A stretch of DNA of 64,000 nucleotides from Temnopleurus reevesii (GCA_036244855.1 BQKZ01000989.1:4704-68703), one strand, 5' to 3'. Shown: positions 23,130 through 34,567, counted from the first letter of the stretch. Notes: a model not told the origin generated them from the letters alone. Translations and numbers: made by a program.

Positions 23130-23272
23130 GGGGTGTTGCTCAAAATCAACTGCAAACCAACTGCAACTTTGCAAACTATAACGCGCATTTTCATTTGCGT
23201 GTGGTGTGCGCATTTAAGCGCGTACCGATCAACTGCAACTTACGATAAATTGCAACCTTTGAGCAACACCCA
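23130..23272. mobile_element. GGGTGTTGCTCAAA palindromic MITE
   Basis: It begins GGGTGTTGCTCAAAATCAAC and ends TTTGAGCAACACCC. Subterminal ATCAACTGCAA words recur in both arms (CAACTGCAA, TTGCAACC). About 143 bp and one copy in this window. Confidence 0.7.
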
Positions 23273-23317
23273 CTTAGACGGTTATATTAGGGTTTACATT
23301 CAGAGCGGAGACATTAA

Positions 23318-23810
23318 AGTTTCAGAAACTACGACAGTCTCACGGAAGTTATTCAAATCGCCAAGACGGCTTCAGTATTGGACGGAAATGCAAGAAGGCC
23401 TTATTGCCTTGTGTAGGATGGAAAGCGAGAAGGTGACAACTCGCCATGGTGCCTCGTCTAAGTCGGGGAGGTGACATATACTCGAAATCTACTTTGCGTC
23501 TTGTCTCGGACGAGAAGGTGAGAATGCCAGTAGCGAGCTGTACAAACTCGCCTCAGTGCCTTGTGTAGCATGAGATAAGGCAACCTGCAAAAACTTGCCA
23601 TGACGCCTTTCTTAAGACGAGAAAGCAACTTGTATTCAAATATGACTTGGCGCCTTGTCTCGGACGAGAAGGTGAGAAGGCGGCTGGTACAAACTCGCCT
23701 CAATGCCTTGTGTAGCATGAGAAAGCGAGAAGACGACTTGAGCGAACTCTCCTTCGTATTGCAAGTTTAAACTTCCGTAGGACTGCCGTAGTTTCTGAAA
23801 CCTTTCAAGG
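23318..23810. mobile_element. Inverted-repeat element with internal GAGAAGG/GCCTTGT modules (F, complete)
   Basis: Left end AAGTTTCAGAAACTACGACAG and right end CTGCCGTAGTTTCTGAAACC are inverted, with GGAAGTT/AACTTCC next to them. The inside is built of recurrent modules: GTCTCGGACGAGAAGGTGAG (near 23500 and 23655), ACAAACTCGCCTCA and GCCTTGTGTAGCATGAGA. A partial copy is at 31507-31715. No transposase is seen. Confidence 0.6.
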
Positions 23811-24332
23811 TTTCGGTTGAGGACCCTTTTACAGCTAACACGTTGTCCACATACAACTATCGATTAAAACATTACATACCTCGCTAGGTAATGTTTAGTA
23901 AAAAAGGAACCAATTTTGAGCCAACATGACTGAAGAATCACCATCGGTTAGATAGCTCTGAATCAATAGTTGCATGGACGAAATATTGCCTAGTGATGGG
24001 TAAACTTTTGACCAACTTTCGTCGAGTGGAAATTTTACATAAACTGGCATATCACAAGGTGCAGAAACATACAGAAAATATTGGGAAGTGAATTGTTCAT
24101 CTAAAATCTCGTGTTTTTTTTTGTGTTTTTTTTTTTTGCAATTTGACGGTATACCCAGATTGACAGGATGAAATTGATCAATACCATAACCCCAAAAAGG
24201 CATTTGTAACATGCATCCAAATAAAAATTCGTCTATTTTGGTTGAATTTATATCCTAAAAAGGTACTCGAGTGACGTCCAAAAAGTGACATTTTTCTTTG
24301 ATGTAAGTTCATTCACTCATAGCAATAAATGG
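23811..24332. other. No gene recognised
   Basis: A minus-strand open frame (23895-24212, 105 codons) has a lysine-rich A-tract in the middle and no family resemblance. Confidence 0.4.
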
Positions 24333-24489
24333 CTTTACGGTTGTTCATATCAGGGAGCATTGTGGGTGTTTTTTTTTTAAAGTTCACATTGGTGTCACAG
24401 ACTGGTGTGTGCATTGTTTACATTGTGCTAGATCACTTCCGTACTATAGAAAATACCCATAATGCTCCCTGATATGAACAGCCGTAAAG
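24333..24489. mobile_element. CTTTACGGTTGTTCATATC palindromic MITE
   Basis: Left arm CTTTACGGTTGTTCATATC plus AGGGAGCATTGTGGGT is mirrored by ACCCATAATGCTCCCTG plus ATATGAACAGCCGTAAAG. The arms are about 40 bp with very few mismatches; total about 157 bp. Confidence 0.75.
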
Positions 24490-24546
24490 GCGTGTACTTT
24501 GGATGAAGCTGATTTTTACACACAGGCTAGCCATGTAGTTGATAAA

Positions 24547-24674
24547 ACCCCGGTCACATAGGACCCCGAGAGCAACACGATTCAGCACGACTCTTTGTTC
24601 GGAGGCAGTTAACTGTGAATTAACAAAGAGTCGTGTTGAAACGTATTGCTCCCGGGGTCCTATGTGACCGGGGC
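24547..24674. mobile_element. CCCCGGTCACATAGGAC palindromic MITE, copy C
   Basis: 128 bp, with arms CCCCGGTCACATAGGACCCC and GGGGTCCTATGTGACCGGGG and the shared AACACGATTCA..ACGACTC core. It lies about 60 bp from the preceding palindromic element. Confidence 0.85.
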
Positions 24675-25694
24675 ATGTTTATGCGACATTCATTTTTTTT
24701 GCTGTGTTAAGACGGGTCAATAAAACGGTTTAGTCAAGACTTACAAGATAAAACTTGGCTCATAATCACTTATTTTTAGCCTTCGTTAATAAAATTTGTC
24801 CGATAAAAGGGTAAAACGAAGTCTTACAAGAAGTATACCTTGTCGTTCTTGGATCACAGTTTAAACTTAAAGATAAAGTCGAGGTCGATAAAGATATTTC
24901 AATAAAGTATCTAGAAAATGTCTCATTCTAGCCAACTCAGGAAAAAGCATGGGGACCACAGGGTTATCTGACGGGTAGTTCGTGCACTCCCTACCACCCC
25001 CCCCCCCCAAAAAAAGTGACATATCCTTTATTAACTAGCAGTGGCGGCGCGTTGATATTTAAAACTGCTTAAAAACAGAAAATATTTTTATATAGAAGTT
25101 TATCTTTTATAAGAATGTTTTAACCGTTTTCAAGGTGTGACATTACATTACACTTTTCTTTCTAATTTTATTCTATCCACTTTTCTGCCAATATTATTGC
25201 CCCGGCCGGCTTTCATCCCACGTAGTCAACACTACATATCATGCTTGTTCCAAAATCTTGAACTCGGGGCAATTTTTTAATTTTTGGACCCCCCCCCCCC
25301 CCCCCCCCCCCCCACTATCATGCACCCCCCGTGGAGACGTCCAAAATAATACTTAATTATGACAAATATTATAACATTTCGGCAGCATTTTGTGTTTACA
25401 AGGTTTTCATAGCCAATCTTTTATCAAGCGATTTAACGAAACGATTATTCAATTTGGCCGAAATCATATATGCATACCATATGAGCGAAATCAAAATGCT
25501 CGAATCGTAATTTGTTTTGAAATTAATTTGGAAATCCTACACCTGAGATTATCTTTAATAGCACTCTGTATAGTATCACAAATTACCGATATACATTGTC
25601 GCAAGGTAATACGCCCACGTATCATATTTTAAAGGAGATATATATTTCAATTGACACGCACATATAGTCAAATATGAATGGGGTGCCTCTAAAC
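24675..25694. other. No gene; C-runs at 24997-25008 and 25289-25313
   Basis: AT-rich, with runs of 12 and 25 C. I recognise no exon or tRNA-like motif. Confidence 0.5.
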
Positions 25695-26258
25695 TTAAAA
25701 AGGAACTTCACCCAGATATTGATAAACTCTTGGTGGGGAAAATTATAAAGGTGAAACTGTGAAAAGTTGAGCAAAATCCGACAATCCATTTGACAGTTAT
25801 GAAATTTCCGAATTTTGATTTACACTCCTCATGGGCTCCTTAAATTGGCAACCGTACAGGTACAAAATGGCTGACAGCATGGTTCACTTTGTACGCAAAA
25901 TTTCCCATTTTTTTTTTTTAGAGAAAAGTAAACAAGGAATCAACAATATTAATCCAAAATGTATACAGCATCAATATGTCCATATCAAACTTGAAGAGAA
26001 AAGTACGATTTTGTCTACTTTTCTATAAAAAGTAGAAAATGTGAAATTCTGTGTACAAAGTGAATGGAGAGTTCTCCATGTTGGCAGCCATTTTGTGCCC
26101 GTCGGTTGCCAATTTAAGGAGCCCATGAGTTATTGCAAATCCAAAATTCATAACTTTTTAATGGATCATTCATATTTGCTCAACTTTTCACACTTTGATC
26201 AATGTATTTTTCTTAATCAATTGAGAGCACATCAATATTTTGGTGAAGTACCCTTTAA
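25695..26258. mobile_element. Long foldback element bounded by TTAA (564 bp)
   Basis: Two arms of roughly 200 bp are inverted copies. Left words: ACTTCACC (25705), AAAAGTTGAGCAAA, CATGGGCTCCTTAAATTGGC, ACAAAATGGCTG and GTTCACTTTGTAC. Right, inverted: GTGTACAAAGTGAA, GCAGCCATTTTGTGC, GCCAATTTAAGGAGCCCATG, TTGCTCAACTTTTCACA and GGTGAAGTACCC. TTAA stands at both boundaries (25695-25698, 26255-26258). TTAA targets are typical of piggyBac- and Kolobok-type elements, but the termini here are not recognised as either. There is no transposase. Confidence 0.7.
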
Positions 26259-26367
26259 CAAAGCAAGCAACATTGTTTGGTGCAGTGTCACCATACCTGT
26301 CAACCGGTACGAATTCATTTTTTTCGATTTTACGTAAAAAAATCCTTGGGTAATATGCTAGCTTTCA

Positions 26368-26411
26368 CATATATATATATATATATACATATATATACAT
26401 ATATATATATT
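26368..26411. repeat. (AT)n/(ATAC)n microsatellite
   Basis: ATATAT runs separated by ACAT units. Confidence 0.9.
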
Positions 26412-26425
26412 TTACAGCTAACATT

Positions 26426-26609
26426 GTCCAATGTATACTTTTTCTTTTTTTCTCGTACTCGCCAATTTCTCTCAACCCCTCCTCTTCTCTCTTTCGCTCA
26501 TGATCTCCCCCCCTTTCTCTTTCTCTTTCGCGCTATCTCAGCCTCTCACTCTTCCTCCCTCCCCCCTCTCCCTCTCTCTTTCTCTCCCCCCCCCTCTCTC
26601 TCTCTCTCT

Positions 26610-26643
<34 letters not shown>

Positions 26644-26870
26644 CACTCTCTCTATGTATCTCTTTCACCATCTCCCCTTTTCTTTCCCCTTTCTCTTTAC
26701 GTCTCTTTCTTACCCATTCTCACATGTGCCCCCTTCCTCCTCTATATCTTGCTCTCCCCCTCTCTCTCTATATCTCTTTCGCTCTCTCCCCCTCTCTCCC
26801 CTTTATATTTATGTCTCTCTCTTACCCACTCGCACATGCACCTCTTCCACCTCTATATCTTACAGATTTT
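26426..26870. repeat. Polypyrimidine (CT)n tract
   Basis: About 440 bp of almost pure C and T on the plus strand, with CTCTCT microsatellite cores. Long overlapping open frames in all three plus frames (to 211 codons, 26277-26912) reflect the lack of stop codons in CT-rich DNA. Confidence 0.9.
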
Positions 26871-27414
26871 GATGTCATCCGTATACATATTGTAATAATT
26901 GTAATTGTGTAAGTATTGTAACTGTATGAATATTGTTCATTTAAAAAAGATATTGTTGACCTTTACCTTATTCTCTTTCTTTCATTACGCATTGCCTTAT
27001 TATTCTTCCATTGTGTATTTTTATATTGTAATGTATATTGATCACCTGTCGGCCAACCCACTAGATTTATTTGTCCTCACTTTGTGCTTAATAAAGATAT
27101 GCTATATATGAAAATGATGATATATTTACACTCTTAAAAACTTCTCAAAATATTGGATAAAAATGAATGCATGGTTGCTGGATAAATACCCAGACAATAT
27201 TGCAATGACATACTACATTTTGCGAATTCTGACCCAACAAAATGTGCACGTTTCCTTCTTAATCAATATTGAGTGCAGTTTTGTCGGCCTACTGATGGGG
27301 ATGTCACACTCTCAGTCCGGCATATTCAATTTTACTTAAAAGGTCGTCATATACGCTGAACTTGTGTTGAACTCTGAGAATTTCCCGAAGCATGCTGTAT
27401 AGCGTATTCATGAT
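26871..27414. other. No gene; single CACTCTTAAAAA end-like word at 27129
   Basis: CACTCTTAAAAA (27129-27140) resembles the terminal word of the inverted-repeat element at 40392-40595. No partner end was found nearby, so this may be a broken copy. Confidence 0.35.
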
Positions 27415-27753
27415 ACGTAAGTATAAGTATTCATACGTATGTATAACGTATATATAACGTATTAGTAACGTGTTTCGACCCTTCAATAACTTATGCACTA
27501 TGAGCTTCGACAAATTGTCGGTGTATAAATTCTAAAACGTTGATGTTCTAAATTTGTGACGTCGGCAAACGTCGAAAACGTTATTGGTAAGCTTTACATA
27601 CGTTGCGTCGTCATACATCCATTACGCCGGTCGGGAAATTTTTAAATTTTGGGCATGCTCAAAAGTTCTCGATGTACGCCGACGTGTGGGTCATATGTTT
27701 CGCATTATTTATACGGACGTTACGCGATCTTTGACAAACGTTGGCAAAACGTT
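27415..27753. repeat. ACGT-rich segment (14 ACGT in 339 bp)
   Basis: ACGT occurs 14 times, mostly as AACGTT, TACGTA or AACGTC, far more than expected in AT-rich DNA. CpG is otherwise unremarkable in the flanks. Words such as CAAACGTT and AAAACGTT recur. It could be the body of an unrecognised repeat with short palindromic binding words. No coding signal. Confidence 0.5.
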
Positions 27754-30700
27754 ACTTGTACATCACTCACAATTCCTCGAGATTATGTTTCCATAACCAA
27801 ATGAGGCATTTTGCAACATATGAATTCGTACAGGTGCAATGTTGCACCGTTTTTCGTTGTATGTAGTGTGAAAGCTCCGTAAGAATGTATGCAGTTACAA
27901 ATTGTCTTTGGTATGCAAATTTACGATGCAATATTTCGAATAAAAGAAATGTTATCATATATATAAGGATATATCTCTGGCGTATGGTATGGCCAAGTCC
28001 CACTAATCAAGCAAATTTGCAATCACTTGTCATTAGTAATAAAAAAATTATCGTTATATATACATGTTTTTCAGGTCAAAATATCTGTACCAATCATAAT
28101 CCCTCTCTCAACATTCCGATTAACCTTTTATTTTCCCTGACGGGATTAAAAAGCAATCAAGGGGGACTTACAGAAGAGGAAACAAAGGATAAACCGCACT
28201 CATAAGTATTCATTGAAAAATGACAGAGCAATTTATTCATAATAACAAGTTCTAGCCCGTCAAAACGAGCGAAGAATAGAAATATAAGATTGTATACAGG
28301 CTTTCAAGTTTTTGTTTTTTAAGTAAATATCTATATCATGATAATGCTTACAATATCTATACATACACACACACACCGACATATAATCATAATAAGGTTA
28401 ATTAAAAAACGATCACAATTATTATATGCCATTTCATTTTTAAAGATTCAAAAGAAAACTTTTGAGATCGTCTTCATCTTGTAAGAGATAATTAACCAAA
28501 CACGCATTTACTTAAGACAAAAGTTTTGCTTGGACAGAATAGCAACTCATTTGTCAATATATTGAGAGTTGCAATTATCGTTGAATTATTTGCTAAGATG
28601 ATTTAAACTTTGTTCGTACATAATTATGCACTGGTACACTTTAAAACTGACAATTAAAGAGATAAGAGATATATCTAGCAGGAATAGAGCTAGAATTAGA
28701 TCTTGGAAAAACATAATTATGTCATCCCATGAAACTGTATGTTCGAAACCCAAAATGCAAAAATGATTTTGAAATCTTTCGCTTGATCGCATTTATTTGT
28801 TCATATATCAAAATTTACGAGCTTCTATTTTTGAATATTTTTATTGATTGTTTTGTTCTGGTACTCCCGTATAAATCATATTGCTATTAAAAATATTCGA
28901 CAAAGATATCAGAAGGAGAAAGATTCTTTTTCATTTTAAATACCACGTCAACTCTTAGTCATTTAACTTAGTCATTTAACTTCTGCAATAAGTATAAGTA
29001 ACCAAAATTGAGCATCTAACATGTCAGCTAATTTAAGCGTTTATCAAAATGGATAACACCTTGACTTATTTGTTGGTGTTTCAATATACATAATTATATG
29101 ATTAGTAATACAATCATAACCATGCAGAAAGTGGAATGATAAATAATATTAATGATATTGCACTTGATATTGCACTTAAGCTTTTAACCTTTTCAGTAGC
29201 TATAAAAGCAAACTGTTGTTTAAAATTGGTACCTTTTGACAACATCTTTCTTCAACTAAAATGCTTTATATGATTAGATTAAGGTTGTATTATCTTTCAT
29301 GGCATGTTTAGATATATTGCACTCGTTACTATAATTATATTAAAATTAACACTCTCTTTACTCTTCTAGAATTGCTTTTCATGACAAAAATCATCACACA
29401 GCAGATCTGATCTATGGAATCTCACATGAGATTTAAATACCCTAAAGGTTTGATCAGAGCTTAAAGATAGCGAGAATGTTTCAAGAATATGATTAACATT
29501 ATACAACAAGCATCACATTCTTTGCTTATAAAAATTATGGAATTCATCAAAATAATCGTCTGGTATAAACTATCGGAATAGAAGATAAGAAAACAATATA
29601 GTTCGGGTTGGAAGAAAATATATCATATTATGTACAAATAGATTTTAAATGAATATAGAAAACAACATTTGATTAATGACTCATACTTGTTTGCAATCCA
29701 CTCATTTAGCATTAATTTGTTAGTCAGCCATATCTAAATCATATAATATGATGTTTTATAACTCGATAGACTTTTTGAAACACGACAACAATATATCTCT
29801 AGAACTCTATGAACTTTTTTAAGTTCAAATTTACGTTAGATATATAGGCAGCAGCAGTCTATATTTTACAACAAATAAAATGACCAACAACCTGTTAAAA
29901 TTATCATTTAATTACTTCTTATTTCATTTGGAATACGCATCGATAAATGTACCAATTTTTATTTTCCATATAATTCGAAGTATTGCTACCCTTAAAAGGC
30001 CCTTTTAGCCATTCGTGTATTCAAATAAATTGAGTCATCGTGTATATCTTGCTACGCTTTATAATGAGAAGGAGAGGTTTAGGCTTTAGATGCACTCCTA
30101 ATTTGTTAGATGTTTGTAAAAACTGAACATTTAAATACTTGGGTTTTAACGATAACCTTTTGATATCCCATTTAATGATTGAAAAGTGTAAAAAAAATCT
30201 TAGAAAGAGTACGTTTTGATAAGTCATCTGAAATATTGTATCCAAGTCGAATGGAATGAACTTAAATGATTTTTTTGTTTAAATATTGTGTTTTTCAAAT
30301 AAAGATGGTTATTTCACTGGCCTCAATATGTTTCGGTTCTAAACTGGTTACATTGATTATTTTGAAATGAACGAAAAGTTGAATGAAAATACAATACTTA
30401 CAGATTTGTTTTGGAATGCTTTTGAATATTGATTGAATCATTAGAAATCTAAATCAAATTATCTAAATGTATCATTCTAGTATCACATTCCCAATTATTC
30501 TAAAGAATGTTTTCCTTTTAAAGATAGGCTTAACCCTGATAGTTAATCTATATCAATAACATTAGTCATAATAGAGCAACCTTTACAATGCTTCACCCGG
30601 AATATTTGATATTCCCTCAAATAAATACTTATAAATATCTTTGAATCAAATATGATTAAGGCTAAAATATATGACATTTTTCGGTTGGCTACATACGCAG

Positions 30701-31030
30701 TATTCATACACTCTCTCACATTATTAATCGCAGCGCATAATTATTAACAATGTTCTGCGAGATTGTAATGAGAAGTCACCCTCAATAATCACAACTATAT
30801 GTACATGTATGAAAATGTATATATTTGTTCATGAAAAAATCGATATAAGGTCACTTTGTGAACCGTTTTTTTTTTCTACGATCCCTATCAACATTTGCAT
30901 ACTCTGGTAGTTTTGATTACTTTGATCTTTTAAAAGGCTGTTAGACTGACTATTTTCTGCAACATATCAAGCGTTAATGATTATAAAGGTCGATGTAAAT
31001 ACGACATTTATAACAAGCATTTTAGTAATA
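27754..31030. other. Long AT-rich stretch with no features
   Basis: Over 3 kb in which I see no exon, palindromic element, tandem array or tRNA-like motif beyond a short ACACAC patch at 28368 and a small GGTGCAATGTTGCACC hairpin near 27833. Open frames are short and unrecognised. Confidence 0.5.
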
Positions 31031-31044
31031 AAACAATTGTTTGT

Positions 31045-31530
31045 CCAATCTTGTTTTCTATCTGTTTCATTATAATTTTGAGATAACTCAAAACAAAAAA
31101 TAACTAAGCTGAGCTCTCAAATGGATAAAGATTGCATCTTAATGTCTCATTCATATTTAGATTATGTCGCTAAAGCCCTAATTCCGAGCATTGTAAAGTT
31201 TTTGTTCTGAGTTAAGCAGGGACAATGGTAAGGTTCTTACTCAGAGCAGACACCTTGAGGTTGTGTTTCATTATATTTTTGAGAGAGACAAAAATAACTA
31301 AAGTGAGCTCTATCTGACTTCATTTCTAGCTGCGTTTCATCATATTTTTGAGAAAGGAAAAAATAACTAATATAAACTGAGCTCTCAAATTGATAAAGAT
31401 TGAATCTTATTGTCTCGATCACATTTAGGTTATGTCACTAAAGCCCTAATTCAGAGCATTTTGAAGTCTTTGTTCAGAGTCTGGCAGAGACGATAGTAAG
31501 ATTCATACTCAGAACGGATACATCAAGGTT
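31045..31530. repeat. Partial tandem duplication (about 268 bp) with a third fragment
   Basis: GAGCTCTCAAATGGATAAAG at 31111 returns as GAGCTCTCAAATTGATAAAG at 31379, followed in both by ATCTTA.TGTCTC, CATTTAG.TTATGTC and CTAAAGCCCTAATTC. A further fragment (TTTCATTATATTTTTGAGAG, TAACTAAAGTGAGCTCT) lies between at about 31265-31310. Confidence 0.75.
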
Positions 31531-31715
31531 TCAGAAACTGTGACAGTACTATGGAAGCTTATAGGTGCAGCGCAAAGGCGAGTTCTTCAACTGATGGCCA
31601 AGGCGCATTGTTTTGTTCTAAAAGGCCAGGAGGTGACTTGTGAAAACTCGCCAAGGCTCCTCTTCTATATATGGGCAAGAAGGAGAGAAGGCGGCTGTTG
31701 CTTATGTACTTAATA
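31507..31715. mobile_element. Partial copy of element F
   Basis: It starts AAGGTTTCAGAAACTGTGACAG, matching the end of the element at 23318, and holds AACTCGCC and AGAAGGAGAGAAGGCGGCTG as there. The far end is replaced by retroelement tail sequence. Confidence 0.5.
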
Positions 31716-31856
31716 GTTAGTTTAATATAAGTTCTAAATAAGTATCTAAATAAGTATCTAAATTTAGATTAGATTTATTGTAACTTGCATAAAATAATTG
31801 TTAGGCGCTTAGAGATTCCTTATAATATTAAGCGCTCTATGAAAAATATGTTATTA

Positions 31857-31926
<70 letters not shown>

Positions 31927-31930
31927 TATA
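31716..31930 (+). mobile_element. Retroelement 3' tail with (ATT)n
   Basis: TTAGGCGCTTAGAGATTCC then TTAAGCGCTCTATGAAAAAT, followed by about 70 bp of ATT repeats (31852-31930). The AAGCGC..TATGAAAA plus ATT ending resembles the SINE at 821-1112. No coding or tRNA-like part is present, so this is a 5'-truncated LINE or SINE. Confidence 0.5.
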
Positions 31931-32238
31931 CAGGCTCGCCTTCGCATTGCACGTATAATGACTGTCCTTGTTTTCAAAACCTTAATATTTCGACTTGGGT
32001 GTGAACCTTACAAATGTCTTCATGGAAGAAAGTGAAATCCACACGAATATGAAAAATTTGAAAAATTCAAGTTTTTAGAGCTGAAAAATACATACCTAAA
32101 CAAAGCTGTTTCTCTAGCAAAATTATCACGAACGAACTGAGATTAGTGACATTATATCTTAAAGCAATTTCATGTGAATTCACATTTTCGTTATTGGTTG
32201 AAAAGATTTGTCTGCACACATGAATACAAAGTGCTAAT
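31931..32238. other. No gene seen
   Basis: AT-rich. One 94-codon minus frame (32067-32351) is unrecognised and overlaps the next element. Confidence 0.45.
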
Positions 32239-32650
32239 GGGCAATTCCACATGAGAAATATCCGGGTTTTTTTCAGATACCCCTTATTTTGCTCAGAGAC
32301 AGCATATTGTAAATAAATTGCTTTAATTTGAATCTGCGAAGCACACAACAAAGCTTCAAAATCTCTTTGTGGAAAAATGCTACATTTAATTTTTTTTCAA
32401 ATTGTATGGGTTGTTTAATAAAAGCAAACAGGCAAAGCCTCAAATGTTATTCCGTTACAGACATTCTGCATATCTGGAGGCCATCCATATGGGCATTGTA
32501 AATGCTTGTTTCATCTCATATGCTAGAATTTCCCTTACACTGCATTTTAAGAGTTTTTAATGGTCTTTGAGAGTCTTTCACTAAGCAATATAGGTAGGTA
32601 TGAAGCTCAACATTGCATGTAATTTCGCTACCGCTCATGTAGAATTGCCC
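32239..32650. mobile_element. GGGCAATTCCACATGAG inverted-repeat element
   Basis: GGGCAATTCCACATGAG at the left is mirrored by CTCATGTAGAATTGCCC at the right (16 of 17). The 380-bp interior is not palindromic. Probably a non-autonomous DNA transposon; only one copy is seen. Confidence 0.5.
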
Positions 32651-33647
32651 ACTTTTAACTGCAAACGCACGCAGCTCCTTTCAGTAGTCTTCACATCGAA
32701 AAACTGAACAGGCTACAAAGATATTGGTTTATTTGTCCAAATGTACTATAATTAGAAAACACTGGAATATTGTTATTTCGATTTGTTCGAGAGATGCAAG
32801 TTTTGTTCGATTGTTAGTTATTTTTGTTCGCATTTGATAGTATATTATCTTCCGAGGGCGGCTTATATGTGACATAATCACAGTGTGAGAAAAAAATCAC
32901 TGTTCAGATTTAAATAATGTTCATTATGTTCAGCCAGACATGTATATAGGATTGAATCTAGATTTCAATCAGAATGTTTCACATTTTCAAAACTCTTTCC
33001 TTCGCATACGTCCATGTCCATGGCATTTTGTCTCTATATTTTCTTTTCACATTTAAATTTCAAAATAGAGCAAGCCATCGAGATCAATCGAACAGGTCTT
33101 TCCATAATGTCATCTCATTAAACGACATGGTGACAATTTCCGTCCTCGTTTTAATGTTGCAGATTATTTTCCTAGTAAATATATACCCATCATCCGTCTG
33201 AGCATGCGCTCGTTGAATAAGTCACAAAGTTGCGCCGCGAGACACCATGACAACGGGCTTCCATGCACGCACTTACGTGCTCCTTTGGTAATGTCGATTA
33301 CATTTGCATAGGCCATTAAGTGGATTGCTTTCCCGTTACCATGGAGACGAGACCAGCGTTCTCGGTCCTTTGGAGGGCTCGTTGTATGTTAGATGCTGCA
33401 ATCACTCGATTGCTATCCCTGCTGTTGTACTGCTAAAGATATGAGTGAAGTGAAAGTTGATTTCCTTAAGGTTTTTTTTAACGAAATTTCTCCCATCCAG
33501 CCGTTGAACCCCAGTGTAAGAGTAGAAAAGAATTTGAGACACTGATTGGTATCTTAATTCTCACTTAATGAAGGCAACTAATTAAGGTAATGACTTTGCG
33601 ATTTATGTAATTTTTTTCTAAAGGCGATTGACATTTCTCAGTAATTG
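32651..33647 (-). other. 3' flank of the K2P gene (3' UTR and beyond)
   Basis: Downstream of the stop codon at 33648-33650 on the minus strand. Possible weak poly(A) signals on that strand are ATTAAA (33149-33154) and AATAAA (32728-32733). I cannot choose between them. The part 33185-33420 is less AT-rich and looks unique, with an X-box-like site. Confidence 0.4.
33335..33348. promoter_or_regulatory. X-box-like site in the K2P 3' flank
   Basis: GTTACCATGGAGAC has a good RFX half site (GTTACC) and a weaker second half (GGAGAC). It is motif evidence only. Confidence 0.25.
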
Positions 33648-34567
33648 TCAATCGCGTCTTTCTGTCTCCTGTAATTTATTATTAAGCATAGCAAGTCCAC
33701 CCACGCCTTGGCTTAGTCCTTGCCCGTTTTTATTTGAATGGTGGTGTCGGTGCTGCGATGTTTCGTAAAGCTGCTTTTGCATGACGGCTAACGACACTTT
33801 ATTTGCTGCCAAGAAGTCCTTCATGCTAATCATCTCATCGGACATTCTGCGTCCGTCTGTCTCGCTATCATAATCGGTAACTTCAACGTTACCAGGGCCG
33901 TTGTGTCTCTTCCCCGCCGAATTCATCTGTCTTTGCAGGTGACCCGGGGTGATTGCGTTCCGCCGCGGTCGAGGCCGCTTCCGCACGCAACAGCGGCAGT
34001 CGAGTTTCTTGATGGCCCAGTTTAAGAACTGTTTAATGACAATAGACAATACATTATAGAGAGAATAGATACAGCACACCCCCGCGGTTAGGAAGATGAA
34101 ATTACCGAAGCGGTACAGGTACATGTGTTCGTAGGTCCAATCCTGACTCGTCACATAGTCTCCGAAACCGATCGTGCTGAAAGCGACAAAACAGAAATAG
34201 AAACTGTCAAGGTATGTCCATTCTGTCTCCGCGTGTGTGTAGACTGCGGACGCAACGCAGGCAATCGCAGTAGCTGATATCCCTAGAATCAACAGAACCC
34301 AGTACACGGATGGCTTCCAGTTCTCCAGATCGTCGTCCGACTGTTCGGACGGCCGCCTCCCGCCGTTCTTGGCCTGGCCGTTCTGGTGCTGATCCTTGAG
34401 CTTGCGTATCCTGCGCTCGTGGCACTGTTTCATCACGTAGGCTAGGAGAGTGATCAGACGCTCAAGGAATATGTTGAAGAAGAGGATACAAGCAGCACAT
34501 CCGGGTAACCCGTAGACGATCAGCATCGCTCGACCCCAGTTGGTGGACGGAGAGGTCATTCCAAAAC
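33648..34567 (-). CDS. Terminal coding exon of a THIK-like two-pore-domain K+ channel (KCNK12/13 group)
   Basis: K2P channels are dimeric background potassium channels of the plasma membrane; the THIK (KCNK12/KCNK13) group carries halothane-inhibited leak current in vertebrates. This exon encodes about 306 residues. Numbered from the first filter Gly: GFG of pore loop 1 at 1-3; M2 about 14-45 with the THIK-like NIFLERLITLLAYVMK; a charged intracellular loop 47-83; WKPS then M3 at 88-110; pore loop 2 with FSTIGFGD at 130-137; M4 about 154-178 with GVCCIYSLYNVLSIVIKQ; then a basic tail with RRNAITPG and the group-typical ETDGRRMSDEMISMKDFLAANK. The stop is TGA at 33648-33650. The minus-strand sequence before 34567 ends in a polypyrimidine tract and TTCTAACAG. 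The exon therefore opens with GT, the last two bases of the first Gly codon (phase-1 intron within GFG). N-terminus, M1 and pore helix 1 must lie upstream and were not found. The reading frame is intact and the length after the filter is near that of vertebrate THIK-1. The open frame extends 11 codons further, but those are intronic. Confidence 0.93.

Noticed and set aside
26277..26912. 211-codon plus-strand open frame
   Set aside because: Lies in a CT tract where stop codons are rare in every plus frame; three overlapping frames are open.
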